Below, one piece after another: positions 1-11,756 of a stretch of DNA of 64,000 bases. The translations under genes were made by a program, and so were the position numbers. The stretch comes from Histoplasma ohiense (Eukaryota; Ascomycota; Eurotiomycetes; Onygenales; Ajellomycetaceae). Within the stretch, counting starts at the first letter, position 1. Every line of letters begins with the position of its first letter. The stretch spans positions 3,968,001 through 4,032,000 of the forward strand of contig JAEVHH010000001.1 in the NCBI GenBank assembly GCA_017607445.1. The letters run 5' to 3'. Below the pieces are notes generated by a model, which saw only the letters and a program-made list of their open reading frames with translations, did not search any database and was not told the DNA's origin.

Positions 1-788
1 ACGATTAACTAAAGGTTCTCATTATTTCCAGTTGCCTCATCACTTATCTCTTTATTATTTCCGTCTATGCACAAAAATATCCATATCTCTTGTTCGTTCC
101 GGAATTATATTTCACTTTATTATCGGATCATAAATTGGTTTTTTCCCCCGAGAAAGTGCTTGATTCTGTCTACTAACCGGCATAAGGGCATCATTGATTT
201 ACTCGAATCCAGGGGGAGAATCCTTCCTGGCCCCTCAAATTGCAGCGGAAATATATGAGTGTAAAGTGTGGCAAAGCAGCAACAAATGTATTTGATTTAC
301 GCTCCCATTAAATGTTGGATATTGGATCAAGTTTCCCCATGGGGAGTATGTTGGGTTGTTGGCACATTTTGAATACCAATGGACGAAGCTACAAACCTGA
401 AGTTTGAACGTATAATCACGGCTCTCGTCTAAAATAGAGGATGATGGATGTGCTGTATGTCTGATGAACCTGGCACGGAGTCTCCAGTGGTATACCGAGA
501 CGGTATCTTCCAATTCAGATGTAGGTTTAGATCAAGACCTTTAGAAAATGAAACGATAGGGATATCTATCTCAGAACTACGCATTTCGGTCAAAAATGGA
601 CGTAATGATGGTAAAATTAAGATTTTTGGAAACATATGGATGGATATATTCCATGACATATTCTAGGCATGGGAGTTCATCAAACGCTCAAAACATACTA
701 TCAAATTTTAAGAAAAAAGAAACGCCAATTCCATATGCAATGCAGAGAAAGACCTTCAGTCACTTTCCAAATGTGCTTTATGCTTCAC
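1..788. other. Intergenic, 3' side of the Pol III subunit gene
   Basis: I see no supported gene here. Only short overlapping ORFs on both strands (under 95 codons) occur, without recognisable domains or splice structure. The right end, just before the stop codon at 789, should hold the 3' UTR and poly(A) site of the minus-strand RPC53 gene. Confidence 0.5.
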
Positions 789-2771
789 TCATATCCCAAG
801 TAATGCTTCCCAATCAGGCGTTACCACAAACTTACCGTTAACCTGCGACATCGCCCATACTGTCTTTGCCTCCAAGTCAGCCGGATGCAGTCCATCGTCG
901 GTTCCAGTAGGCTTCGGCTGCTCCCCGGATGCCACAATCGCATCCTGCAAGAACTCCACATCGCTCCCCTTGGTCAATTCAAAGCTGATCCCGCCCCAGT
1001 CTATTGTTGCCCGACCGGATTGGTGGATGTTCAACTTACCCACCCGCCCTGGTGGGAGAGTGGAGTTTGTGGCCGTGATTAACGGGGAGGGAATAACCGT
1101 ACCGTTGCTTGAAAGGGTGGGCATTGGGGCGGTCAGGCCATCGGTGGCCTCTTTCTTAATTGCGGGATTAGGAGATTGTTGCGTTGATGCGCGTGCGCCT
1201 GTTTCAACTACGTCTTGGACCATCTCATCCATATCCGGCCACGGCGGGACGAGATTCGGTGTCATGGGCGGAAACTGAATGAGGAAGAGTCGCCCAGAAC
1301 GTTCGTCCCTGGGTGCCTCAACTGCTTTTGTCTCATCTTCCTGTTCTGCGTCTTGTGACTCTTCCGCAGGCGGGTCGTGAGTGGTTACTGTCCCCAAGGC
1401 CTGCTTGATATGCTCTATATCCTGCTCGTGACGGTCCCATTCCTGACGCTCTTCCTCTGTCTGCAGTTTGCTTCGCGGATCATAGATAGTAACTTTGCTT
1501 TTTCTAGCTTTCGGCTTTGGGGCGGTGGGTGCTAGAGGCCCAGTATCAGAGGTCGCAGGACGGTCGTCCACGCCTTGCGGTATGGCGTCGGTCATAAGCA
1601 CATCTCTGTCATCCGTAGGCTCTTCCTTAATTCGTATTCCTCCATGTAATGTACCACCAACCGCTTTCTCGGAAGTTATTTCTACCAAATCGTCACCTTC
1701 ACCCCCACGAGCATCATCAACCTCTTCCTCGCTGTCTTGTACAAACAAACTCTCCACCCCACCGTGCTTTTCCTTCACCTTCGTTCTGGCCTGCCTTCTC
1801 AACTCAGCAGACTTCTCCGAGCTAGCATCAGTATTGATCCCAATCGACCTCTCCTGGTGCTCCTGTCTTTCAACTCGAACCGGCCTCAGCCCCTTCCCCG
1901 TACGATCGCCTGTGGGCGATCGAGCACGCATTTTCCCTTTCCCATTCCCCTCCTCAAAACCACCCTCCTCTCCCAACTCCTGCTCATCATCGCTAATGAT
2001 GTTGATCTGCTCGATACTGAACCTGGGGCCTCCGTCACTCCCTTCATCCGACGAAATATCCCCACTCCCACTCGGACCATCTATCCCGCCAACCTCATCT
2101 TCACTCTTCGCCCGCACAAGACCATGAACCCTCCCCGCACCCGATCTAGTCCCATGCCCATGCCGATTCTTTCCCTTCCCCGACGCCCCACCAAACCCAC
2201 CCCCACGACTCCGAATCGACATTCCAGACCCTAAAGGCCCCGAAACATCACCCGCAACAAACATCCCCTTCCCTCTCCCCATACCCCTCCCTCTCCCTCG
2301 AACCAATCTATCTCCACCCCTCCCCGCCGCAGCCGCATCGACCTTCCTCAGTGCAGCTGCCTCTTTAAGCCTCTCCTGCTGCCTCTCCACCTCAAGTCTC
2401 TCCAGCGCTTCGCGTTCCTCTTTACTCTTGCGCACTACCGCGCGAGGCTGGTAGCGTAAGGTTGGTTTAGGTGCTGTGCCATCTGGGTTTAGCGGGATCA
2501 GGGAGCCGGCCGGGGTGCGCTTTTTTAGCGATTGGAGACGTTGGACGCCGACGCGGGGTGGTGAGCCGCTGGCAGATATGGTAGAGGGAGAGGGGACATT
2601 TCGGGAACGAAGCGTCGTGAGGCTTGGGTCTATGGGGGGGTTGGTTGGGTCTGCACTTGCAATTGCGGGCGTGGGCGTGGGTGAAGCGCTGTCGATGGGA
2701 ATGGCGGCGCGGCGCGAGGCTGTGGAGATGGCGGGGGGCCGGCGAGGGTTGTTTGTGGGTTTTGGTGGCAT
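789..2771 (-). CDS. RPC53: DNA-directed RNA polymerase III subunit RPC4 (Rpc53)
   Basis: This is a subunit of nuclear RNA polymerase III. Rpc53 pairs with Rpc37 near the polymerase lobe and acts in termination and reinitiation on tRNA and 5S genes. The single-exon reading frame gives 660 aa. The open frame extends nine codons further upstream without an ATG; the first ATG (2769-2771) begins MPPKPTNN and is chosen as the start. The N-terminal half is low complexity, with an Arg/Gly-rich stretch around residues 155-230 and acidic blocks. The last ~130 residues carry the conserved RPC4 C-terminal region, including GKLNIHQSGRATIDWGGI and a terminal TPDWEALLGI. The assignment rests on that C-terminal signature and the overall architecture. 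It is larger than yeast Rpc53 (about 420 aa), as is common for disordered filamentous-fungal homologues. Confidence 0.9.
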   Translation of the reverse strand: MPPKPTNNPRRPPAISTASRRAAIPIDSASPTPTPAIASADPTNPPIDPSLTTLRSRNVPSPSTISASGSPPRVGVQRLQSLKKRTPAGSLIPLNPDGTAPKPTLRYQPRAVVRKSKEEREALERLEVERQQERLKEAAALRKVDAAAAGRGGDRLVRGRGRGMGRGKGMFVAGDVSGPLGSGMSIRSRGGGFGGASGKGKNRHGHGTRSGAGRVHGLVRAKSEDEVGGIDGPSGSGDISSDEGSDGGPRFSIEQINIISDDEQELGEEGGFEEGNGKGKMRARSPTGDRTGKGLRPVRVERQEHQERSIGINTDASSEKSAELRRQARTKVKEKHGGVESLFVQDSEEEVDDARGGEGDDLVEITSEKAVGGTLHGGIRIKEEPTDDRDVLMTDAIPQGVDDRPATSDTGPLAPTAPKPKARKSKVTIYDPRSKLQTEEERQEWDRHEQDIEHIKQALGTVTTHDPPAEESQDAEQEDETKAVEAPRDERSGRLFLIQFPPMTPNLVPPWPDMDEMVQDVVETGARASTQQSPNPAIKKEATDGLTAPMPTLSSNGTVIPSPLITATNSTLPPGRVGKLNIHQSGRATIDWGGISFELTKGSDVEFLQDAIVASGEQPKPTGTDDGLHPADLEAKTVWAMSQVNGKFVVTPDWEALLGI

Positions 2772-4675
2772 AGTTGGATAGATGTTGCCCTTCTCCAATT
2801 TTGCTCGGTAGGCTCACTTCTAAGAGAAGTTGAAATATTCTCTCTGTGTTGCCTTGCCGTGTTTGTTTCAAGGGGCGTGATGCCCTTTTATCAGCGAGAG
2901 TTTTCCAAGTTTCGCGTCATTTATTAGCAGAGATTGGACGTAGAAAAACTTAGAAAGAGATGGGTATGGTTTCTTAGTTGATGGGCAGCCCTTTGGAAAT
3001 ATTACGATGTCCTTCAAATGCCACTAATCAACTTGTAATTCAATTCCTATTGCGCCTGGGTAGTTATTCTTGGATGCGGAGTGTTATAGAAAAAAAAATA
3101 TATCGGAATTTTATTATTCCTGGAGCGCAAATTAGAGTCAAGCGCTGGATGAGCCGCCGAGACCGGCACTTTACCAGAAATGGACGAATGCGACAACTTG
3201 CAAGAAGCGGATAAACCATGTTCTTTTGTTGAATCAGTAATAATTCAATTTTGGCTAAATACTTAGGTGGATAATAATAGTAATAATGCAGTCATAAAAG
3301 CAAGGATAAATTTTTCTCAAAAAAAAAAAAAAAAAAAAAAGAAAACAAAAGGAAAAGGAAAGGAAACGACAAAAGCAAGGCGGCACGTTACAACAACAGG
3401 AAATAGAATGCTAGAAATGATAAAGCAAAAATAGAAAAACATGTACTTGGCGCAATTGATTGAACATTAAACAGAAGCAATAATATAGGAATGATAGCGA
3501 GCATGGTGGCCGATAGGAATGGAAAATGAGCGAAATAAGTATGTATATAACGGACCTTAGAGTAAGGCAAAGGAATAACAGAGCAAGAAGTGCAAAAAAA
3601 TGGAAAGACGTGTGCGATACTATTCCCTTAGTGAACGTATGAATGGGGGCCATTTTGGTTCCGTTCTCTTTTCCCTCCCGCGTTGATTTTTTTCTCATAT
3701 ATGAAACATCTGCTCTCCTTTTTAAAAAGTTATTTGTCAGTTGAATTTTGGCGCACCTCTGCCTCTTTGTGCAATGTTGCTGCTTCTTTTTAGACACTCA
3801 GCCAATATATCCCACAGCACAGGACAGCGTTGGTTCATTGAATGGAGGGCATGTTGTTAACCTGCCCTACCATGAATGTTCACCACACTCCGCCTTCGTA
3901 GACTAACGAAAAAGAAAGGGAGAGAAGGGATACAACAAGAAAACGATAGTAGTAAAGAAATCAGAAAACAAGCAAAAATTAAGTTAAACATATTAAAACT
4001 GGAACAAAATATAACAATATAGCCCGTGGAAAGACGTATAAGTATGACAGACACATAGCAACACGAAAGCTTCAAACCCCTCCCGGTTCACAGTTGAAGG
4101 AAACTAATCGCTCGCTCAAATAAATAAAGAAAACTAGATATAGTTTCGTTGGTCGACGAAAATGGAAAGGAACGTAGGTTGGTTAGGCAAAGGATATTTG
4201 CAACGTGGTGACTTTTGATCTAGATAAACAGTGCTATCCGGATAAGAGACTTGGGTGAGGTTTCAAGGCAACCAAAAGTAAGAGCAAGCAAGTGGAAACG
4301 AGGGACGAAGATGATGATAGCATCGATAGCAGAGAAAGAGAGAAAATCCGTGAAAATCCAACGGCCGTCAACCTTGTGCTTCTCCGCAACACCTTTGTCA
4401 TGAGAAAACATATACTTACGCGTGAAACAACACCGTATTTTCTAAAAGGAATATTTTTAAGCCAGGTAAGGTGACGTTGAGGTATGCCTCACGGCGGACT
4501 CGGGATGAGAAAAGTAAGGACGGAATTCACTCGAACAAGCAAGCGCGGTATAGAGAGGAAGTTCCAGGAGGTAATTGTGGCGGGTACTGGTTTGCGAGAG
4601 AATCACTTTACTACATGCCACGCATTGTCTCGTATATATAGTCACCGCTCGTCAAGAGGGATGTTATTGCGACCA
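2772..4675. other. Intergenic: RPC53 promoter and 3' flank of the zinc-cluster gene
   Basis: No supported gene. It contains a run of 22 A at 3319-3340 and many short AT-rich ORFs on both strands with no domain. Positions near 2772-2950 should hold the RPC53 promoter and 5' UTR. Positions near 4450-4675 should hold the 3' UTR of the minus-strand zinc-cluster gene. Confidence 0.5.
3319..3340. repeat. Poly(A) homopolymer, 22 nt
   Basis: An uninterrupted run of A followed by an A-rich stretch (GAAAACAAAAGG). No flanking reverse-transcriptase sequence or target duplication was noticed, so it is treated as a simple repeat and not a retroposon tail. Confidence 0.85.
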
Positions 4676-7032
4676 CTATCGCTTCCTCTTCTTGTTTTTA
4701 TCAGCGACGCTGGTAGGAGCCAATGCGGGTGCCAGGGAAGATGCGGCAGGATTGGGATAGCGCTCGTTAGCTCCATGAGGATAGGACTCATTAATTCCGA
4801 GAGCGGAAACGACACCTGCATTGCTGACGGAAGGGTCATTCTTTTTCACTGGAACTCCCATGTGGCGACCATATCGGCCCTTGCGTCCATTGCCCTCGTC
4901 CTCGCTGATACAACCTTCAATGCCAATACCTGCATCTTTGCATCGCTGGCAGGGTCGTTGACGATCGCAACCCTTCTTGCTCTTGCGGCAGCGCTGGCAG
5001 CGAGGCTTGGTGGACAGGTCTTCTTCATCCACACCAAGCTGATGCTGGAAGTTAACTGCGGAAGATGAAATTTTGCGAGATGAAGTAGGGCTAGCCATAG
5101 GAGGGAGGGTGGCTGGAACTGCAAACACCTGGTTGCTGTTGCTATTGTTTGTAGTGACCTTGCTCTTACGGGCAGTTGCAGCAGGGCGGTTCTTGTTAGC
5201 CTTGGTTTTGGACGAGGAACTTGACCTGGCAACTGAGGTTTTGGCAGCTGTCGAGTTTGAAGTTTTGACTTTTGGACGCTTCGCCTTGGGTACATCCTCA
5301 TAAGCCGCATCGTTATCGTGTTCGTTTTTGACAAGCACTTGAGCATTCTGAGGTTGATAGTTCCCATCAAGGTCGTCACTGCTTGGGTCGCTGCTGTCGC
5401 AGCTAGGAAGAATTTCGTCTAGGTTCTTGTGATGCTTTTTGACAAATCCTGGAGGGAGCAGTGGGCTGGATTCCACCTTTTGTCTTGAGCGTGGTGGAAG
5501 ATCATCACCATCCTCGCTGGCTTCAGCACCATCCGTGGTGGCACCAGTGGATGAGGCATCAGCAGCGCCACTAAATGCGTCGTCAAGGGTAGAAGCAGAC
5601 GTGCGCCCGTGAGAGAAATTCGAAACGTCTCCAAGACGAATTAGCTGCATTGCAACGTCTTCGTCGGAGATGCAGCTCGCAATTGTCGGATCTGGAGTGG
5701 GCAATATGCCATTGCTGTTGGAACGACGGGCAGAGTTCCCGAAACCACCAACAGATTGTGTGTTTGTCCGATCGCGTAGTCGATGGCCGTGTTGAGCAGG
5801 CGTACTATAAATGTTATTCACAGTTGCATTGAAGCCGTACACTGCATCGTGACGTCCATATGCCTGGGGAGATGGAATGTGTTGTTGTCCTACGTAAGGG
5901 CGCTGGACCGGTCTCGTAAATGGGGAGGGCCCTTCTTGTACGGTGGACCGTCGTTGAGGAGATATCGACGAAGTTGACGTGGCGAGAGGCACTTGAGGAG
6001 GGACAAACAGAGGAAGTTCCTAAGCAATAGAGAAAATATGGTTAATCGATATGGCTTCTCGAGAAGGATGCTCCCTTTCTGGGGAATGGATTATATAAAT
6101 CTTACCGAACTGTCAAACTTTGGGCGCTTTCTTCTACCATCCTGTAGTATATTATCCATGCTAATTTCAGAGCTAGCAAATTGCTCACTTCTAGCCTTTT
6201 TTGATCCAGTCATTGATCCATGGTCGTCATCATTGTCGCTACAGGGGCCCATGGAGTCATCGTGGAAGCTGCCGTGGGTGCTTGACCCATGACTCTTGAT
6301 GCCAGAACGACAAGGAACTTTTTGGGCAGAGACACTGCGACGACTTCGACTAGCTGGAGACCTGCTTCGCTTCCTCGCAACTCTTGAGTGTGGCCGGGAG
6401 AGCGACTTTCCATAGTCGAGAGCTTGGGCAGGGTGTTGCGGTTGATGCTGGAATGGCTCTCCAAGGGTAGGTCGTTGATAGCCATCGACAGGACTATAGT
6501 AGGCCCCTCGCGTATAATTTTCGGGGTAGTTATTATGGCAAGATATGACTCTCACATAGACTGTCATGTTGTTTCTCAGATTTTCGTATCTTGCAATGAG
6601 TGTGTTGCCATTCTCATCCTCGAAGCTCACACCGCTTGCTGCGCCTTCGTAGATGCCGTAAAAATTTTTGACCGTAGTAACGATCGAGTCAGTAGTATCA
6701 TGAGGGAATATTTGCACTCGCATGGGGATGCGTGCCCTAACCTTTGAGTTCTCATCTAGGAGAAGCTCGAAGGCAACATGCTTGGGAGATGGGCTGCTTG
6801 GGGATGGCTGCTGCGAAACAGGGCCACCACCATGACCGTCAATGGTAGCGTGGATGTCGGGAGGAGTGGAATAACCATCATTGGGTGTCATTTGGTTCTG
6901 AGGAGGTGCAGATGCCATCATTGTTACGTGGCTTTGGGTGTTATCTGAGTGTCGATGTTGTGGCGTGGTAAAGATCCTGCTAGCAGCATCTGGATGCGAC
7001 GGCGGGTCCGTGAGGAGACTTCTGAGTTCCAT
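4676..7032 (-). CDS. Zn(II)2Cys6 transcription factor with C-terminal zinc cluster
   Basis: Two exons, 7032-6106 and 6019-4676, joined at phase 0 over an 86-nt intron (GTAAG donor, TTAG acceptor), give 756 aa. Near residues 650-680 lies a classic binuclear cluster with spacing C-x2-C-x6-C-x5-C-x2-C-x9-C, beginning CQRCRKSKKGC. It is followed by a basic segment (GRKGRYGRHMGVP) and a short tail ending in KKRKR. Residues ~85-170 form a conserved globular block starting PKHVAFELLLDE, which may be a ubiquitin/PB1-like fold (inference). The middle is Ser/Pro-rich and acidic. A C-terminal cluster is less usual, since most fungal Zn2Cys6 factors carry it at the N-terminus. There is no classical fungal-specific middle homology region that I can see. 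I expect a nuclear DNA-binding regulator but cannot name targets or an established symbol. Confidence 0.85.
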
Positions 7033-7437
7033 CTATCTCATCACAACCGTCCAAAACTTCCAGACTGGAAGAATTGACCAAGGTTATGAGTGATTTAAAA
7101 CCTTAATGGGAGAGGTTGTGATGTTGCAACGAAAGGTAGGTTGTAATAGTGGGCAGACCAAGGTGAAGCAGGGTATGTAAAAATGTTAGGGAAAAAAGAG
7201 AATTTAGGCGAGGATAACGAGAGGTGTCCTGTAAGAACGATAGAATAGAAAGTAGTTAGCATCATGTATATAAAATCGCACAATGGAGAAGAAAGGGTAA
7301 ACGTTTTGGTGTTTGTGGATTATGGATGGTATATGGCTAAGGATGAGAGCCAGCCAGGGCAAGGTGTGCTGGCATTGAGGATTCGGGCAGCAAGACGAGA
7401 AGGGAAGGGTTCGGAAGGCAGTGAGGGAGAAATATAC

Positions 7438-7649
7438 CTATGTTAAAGCAAAAATAGATTGAATAGAGTCGCAGAAGTACACTAAGTATGATTCCAAAAT
7501 AAAGCTGGCGATGATGGAGATTCGCAGTGGTGGATGAAGGCCTTGGTTGGCAGAGACAGGCAGTCTGATGGCAACAGGACGGCAGCTCAGCGACAGGACC
7601 AGTCGAATAGAGCGGCAAGCCGGGTACAAGGGAAGAGGGAGGTACTTAC
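7438..7649 (-). other. Possible 5' UTR intron of the zinc-cluster gene
   Basis: On the minus strand, a GTAAGT donor at 7649 and a pyrimidine-rich CTTTAACATAG acceptor ending at 7438 would define a 212-nt intron upstream of the ATG at 7032. Several short upstream ORFs lie in the same leader. This is inference from consensus only; transcript data would decide it. Confidence 0.3.
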
Positions 7650-8694
7650 ATCAGGTGTGAGATAGGATAGGAACCCGTCAGACGGGGCGGATGCAAGCAA
7701 TCTACGGGGACTGTCGAGGGTTGGTGGTTGACGATGGAAGGACGGAAGAGAGGAGAGGATAGAGGTTGTTGTTGAGTGAGGTGAGGTTTGAAGTGGGTGC
7801 AGAGAGCGAACTTGCGCACCGGAGAGGTTTCACACCAAGTCGACCCGGTCAACCACGCCCATCCATTAAATATAACATGTGCGGCAGGGGCATGACCAGC
7901 AAGCAAGCCCATTTTCCGTTCTTATTCCCTACGATTTTACTTTGTTGTTCGTTATTTTCAGGTTATACGTGTTTGGATGTGTTGCTTCTATCATCGCAGT
8001 TGTTTCATTGTATCCTCCCGCTCTGGCATCATATACCGCATCGTCGCATTAAATCCAGCAGTATTCCTACTCGCAATTCCATCCTGACGGAAGTCAGTTT
8101 GCAAGAATGCGACGGTTGTGTAGGTTTCGTCAACTAATGTACCCGCCCAGATGAATGCGACAGTTCGTATCTCTGTGCGCGCTTCTCCTCCGCCTCCTCC
8201 TCTTTTGCTACGAGCACCTCCCACTTGAATATACAGCGAATTCTAGTTTTAACAAATGAAACAGTCAGGTCGCCAGAGAAAGCTTCAAAATACGATACAA
8301 ACTATGGGTTCGCTTTTTATTCATTATTCATTATCAAAATGCAAATTCGCACGAAGGTTTAAATATATAGCCTCCGAGTTAGTTTCCGAAAGAGGCGACA
8401 GTAAAATGGGTGAACAAGCAAAGTTCCTTGGGAAAACCGATTGGTAAACTAAACCAAAGGGCAGGGCTGCGAAAGAGTGAAACTGGAAGTGTCCCCTCCT
8501 TCAGAATCATGCTTATTGTCATTATTATTGTTGTTTAGTTAGTCCAAGAATCCTGCAGAGGGAAAGGTCGTCGTGCATGTGGAGACGAGACGGGTAAGGA
8601 TTTGGTTCTGGTGGTGGGAACGAGGAGAAGCATTGACTGGATGTCCGGTCTCCTTCGTTTGGCGGGAGCCACGTCGAAGCAGCAGTCAAATGTA

Positions 8695-8712
8695 TGTACA
8701 TGTACATGTACA
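8695..8712. repeat. Three tandem TGTACA units (18-nt palindrome)
   Basis: TGTACA is repeated exactly three times without a gap. The unit is itself palindromic, so the block is an 18-nt perfect palindrome. It could be a protein-binding site or a chance simple repeat; no function is assigned. Confidence 0.7.
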
Positions 8713-11345
8713 GTAGGTTAGATGAACTGCGTATGGAGCAGACACTACTCCGTAGTTGGCACGCCATGTTCGTGCGCATCTACGCGGTAGTTAGTTACCC
8801 TTCTTCTGGGCCGATGCTGGACTTGGGGGACCGTGTGCCCTTCCTACGAATTGCAGTTCCATCCATTCGAAACCCTTTTTCTTTTGGCTTCTTCGTGAGT
8901 CTGTGGGATGGATGAAAGGATGGATTTCTCTGGGCCGGCGAAAGCCTGATTGATACGTTACTATTCTTATTTGTCCACCAATGTCGCCACCACTCTCGAC
9001 TTGACCCTTATTGACAGACCATCACGCCCGGTAGAGGAGCGATATTTGAGGAAGGTAGAACATTTCTCTTGCACCACCTCGTCTGAAGAGACAGACACTT
9101 CCTTTTGGTCTTGGGGCCCCAGCAGCAATCGCCGCCATGGCCCACTGACTATTTCATCAGCTCAGGCCAGCCCGAAAGCCAGCAGCAAGACATGAACGGG
9201 GTCTGGCCAATCATGCGAAGCGGATATCCGGGGGTTGTGGCACTGTGAGGTTCTCAACAATTTTGTATGTGCTGTGCTCCGCTCAGAAGTCAAGGAGAAG
9301 AATGTAAGAAATACGGTGTGCCGGTGATAAAGAGTCAACTAAACGCCCACCCTGCCAAATTATGTGTGATGGTCCAGCGCAAGCGCTGTCTAGAAAAGTA
9401 TGAAAGGCAATCTGGCGCATTCATACCTTGGGTTTGCAGGTAGTTTGGAGCCAATTATTTTGATGTCGCTGATTTAACAGCAAGGCAGAATTTCGCAATA
9501 ATTATGGCATACATTTTTGTTTGGCCCGAGTTTTCTCATTCTGGCCTAGACCCGAGAGAAGTAAAGAGACCGTTTTTATTTTTTGCGTATCATAAGGGCT
9601 TGTCGGGCCGATGAACATGCAAGCTGGAAGAGGATGGAACTGATGAACAGACAGAACCCCCAGACCCTTTCTGGAGTCAAAAGGTAACTAAGCAGTCAAG
9701 AGACCCTGACTTTTAACCTGACAGTGCTGCGCACGCGCATCTTTGAGAGCACGAAGAACCCATCTCACACAGCTGGTGTGATCAGCAGGGTGAAACCACA
9801 TAAACTATCCAGGTCAGAATACAGCCCGCTTCCCCCAAATCAGATGCCAATCGCCATGTGCAAGGATTGAGTGGCCCTCCTATTAATATTCCCCAGCCAG
9901 CTCAACAATCAGCAAATCATGATATCCAACGAACCAGACGCTGGCAATGCTCATGAGTTGTATGCCTAGCCGTCAACCCATCGTCCCTCCTCGTTCCCCG
10001 CATCATCAGTCGGTGACATTTATCCCCTACCAACGGCTATTGTATTATTGTAGATGTCACTAAGATGGGGTGGGAGGAAGCGTGTTTGGTGCCTGATGTT
10101 TTTCTGTTTTCTCCCATTGTTATTGCCCGCTCTGTCGCATATTTTACGCTCTAGGAGGCTGTCGCTACTAGTACTGATTGATTTATGGCGGAGTGGGCGT
10201 TCTAGAATAGAAAAAAACCCTTCAGATGACAACCTTGGAAGCGATAAATTTTATTTTTGTTTCGTTGTTGGTCCCTCTCTTTCTTATTTCTATTTTCCTT
10301 CTCTTCCATTTTCTCCCGAAGACAAGTGCGCGGATTGGCTGGGTACACTACAGTTACGTTTTGTGGGGTTTATTTATTTTGCGACTTGTCACGGACTCTA
10401 ACAAATGAACTATTATTGGGGCTGAAACGGATTATTCGTCGAGGAGGCGACTATTTCTTGGTGGTGATTTGACCGGATTTGACTTGGCAGTAGTGATGAT
10501 GCGTATCATTTTGTGGCCCGGTGTGGGCGTACGGCTATGCTAGCGAATTAAGGCATCAAAAACCCCGATTCAAACACCCATTTTCTTTGACATAATTCAT
10601 CATCGAAATAGCTTGTCTCATCTTTGATGGCATTTTGTTGCAGCGTTCGGAGCACTGTAGCTTCCAAGGTTGCGACCTCCCCAGTCGTGGATGTTCGAGA
10701 ACCCTTTTGCCCCCACCAATGGCTTTTGGTTGAATTGGTTCCGAAGAAGTAACGCTGGCCAGGTGGCCCGTGAGGGAGAGGCTAAAATACCCGATTAAAA
10801 ATCTTGGCTATTTGGGATCATTTGACGGATAAAGCTGGAAGGTTTATTTATTTATCGGGCTTGCGCTGGATCCCGAGGATGCAATTATTGCTGAATGTGC
10901 CGCTCGAACAGCAGCGAACTGATCTGCGGAAAGGTGGTTGAGGGATCCTTCTGAGGGGTCAGCATTCTTTCATTATCATATTGTTTTTTCCGCCTTCCAA
11001 CGGTATTTGCCATAGCATGGGAGGAAAAAGAAGGATCATATGTGGATTGAGTGCTGAATTCCGTCTCGCACCTTTTCCTGCTTGGTGACAGTTTGCGACA
11101 TGGCGCTCACGTGGTTTGGCGTTTCGGCGTGTCCTGCATCACGCGAGGGATGCAAACTTCACAAATATTGGAATTTCGCCGCCAAAATTGATCGCGCAAA
11201 TGAGGGCGATTTCAATTGAGGTCGCATGAATATTCCCAATGTAATAAGTTTGTTTATAATTAAAAATATTGGGAAACTAAGTCCGTATATTCAGGGAAAC
11301 ATTTTTCCATAAGCGCCGGAAGACGTGTTCTGCATCGGTCGTCCA

Positions 11346-11353
11346 TGACGTAA
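11346..11353 (+). promoter_or_regulatory. CRE/ATF-like site TGACGTAA upstream of cyclin B
   Basis: TGACGTAA matches the bZIP ATF/CREB-type consensus and lies about 400 bp upstream of the cyclin B start codon. The match is seen directly. Its use by an Atf1-like factor is inference. Confidence 0.3.
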
Positions 11354-11756
11354 TCAGCCTCGCTTGGCTTGTCAGCCAAAGTACCCGCCGCTAGCCCGCA
11401 ACAGGACTAGTTTTGTTTATCGCTCCTGGCATCAACAAATCTAAACATCCAAGCAACGACAACAACTGCTGCAGCAACAGGATTCCCCTCTTTCCTCCAG
11501 CACCGGCCGTCCGTTTACCATCAACCACCTTTCCTCTCACTTCCTAATGGCAGAGCTTCATTGAGTCACCTTTCCTTGGACGTGCCGGTCCGGATACGCA
11601 CCAATTGGTCCTGTGTTTGAGACGTCTAACAGAAGGATTCCTGGAGAGCCCTAGAATCAACCCTCGAGATCTCCGGATAACTTAGGTGAACGTCAACATT
11701 GTTTTCTATTAAGGAACGCTATTTTTTTTCTTGCTAGTATCAACGTCAGTATCAAT

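Larger units (their letters stand above)
7033..11756. other. 4.7 kb gene-poor spacer between two divergent genes
   Basis: This is the longest space in the window. It serves as shared upstream DNA for the minus-strand zinc-cluster gene and the plus-strand cyclin B gene. I find no gene with domain support. It contains three tandem TGTACA units at 8695-8712, a 115-codon plus-strand ORF at 10054-10401 with hydrophobic stretches but no recognised family, and a CRE-like TGACGTAA at 11346-11353. Long upstream regions are typical of regulators with complex 5' leaders. A non-coding RNA cannot be excluded. Confidence 0.5.

Noticed and set aside
789..2798. RPC53 start at position 2798
   Set aside because: The codon there is TTG; the first ATG of the frame is at 2769-2771.
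4676..7032. Assigning the zinc-cluster gene to RYP4/FacB or another named regulator
   Set aside because: Named factors I considered have an N-terminal zinc cluster and a middle homology region; here the cluster is C-terminal, so no symbol is given.
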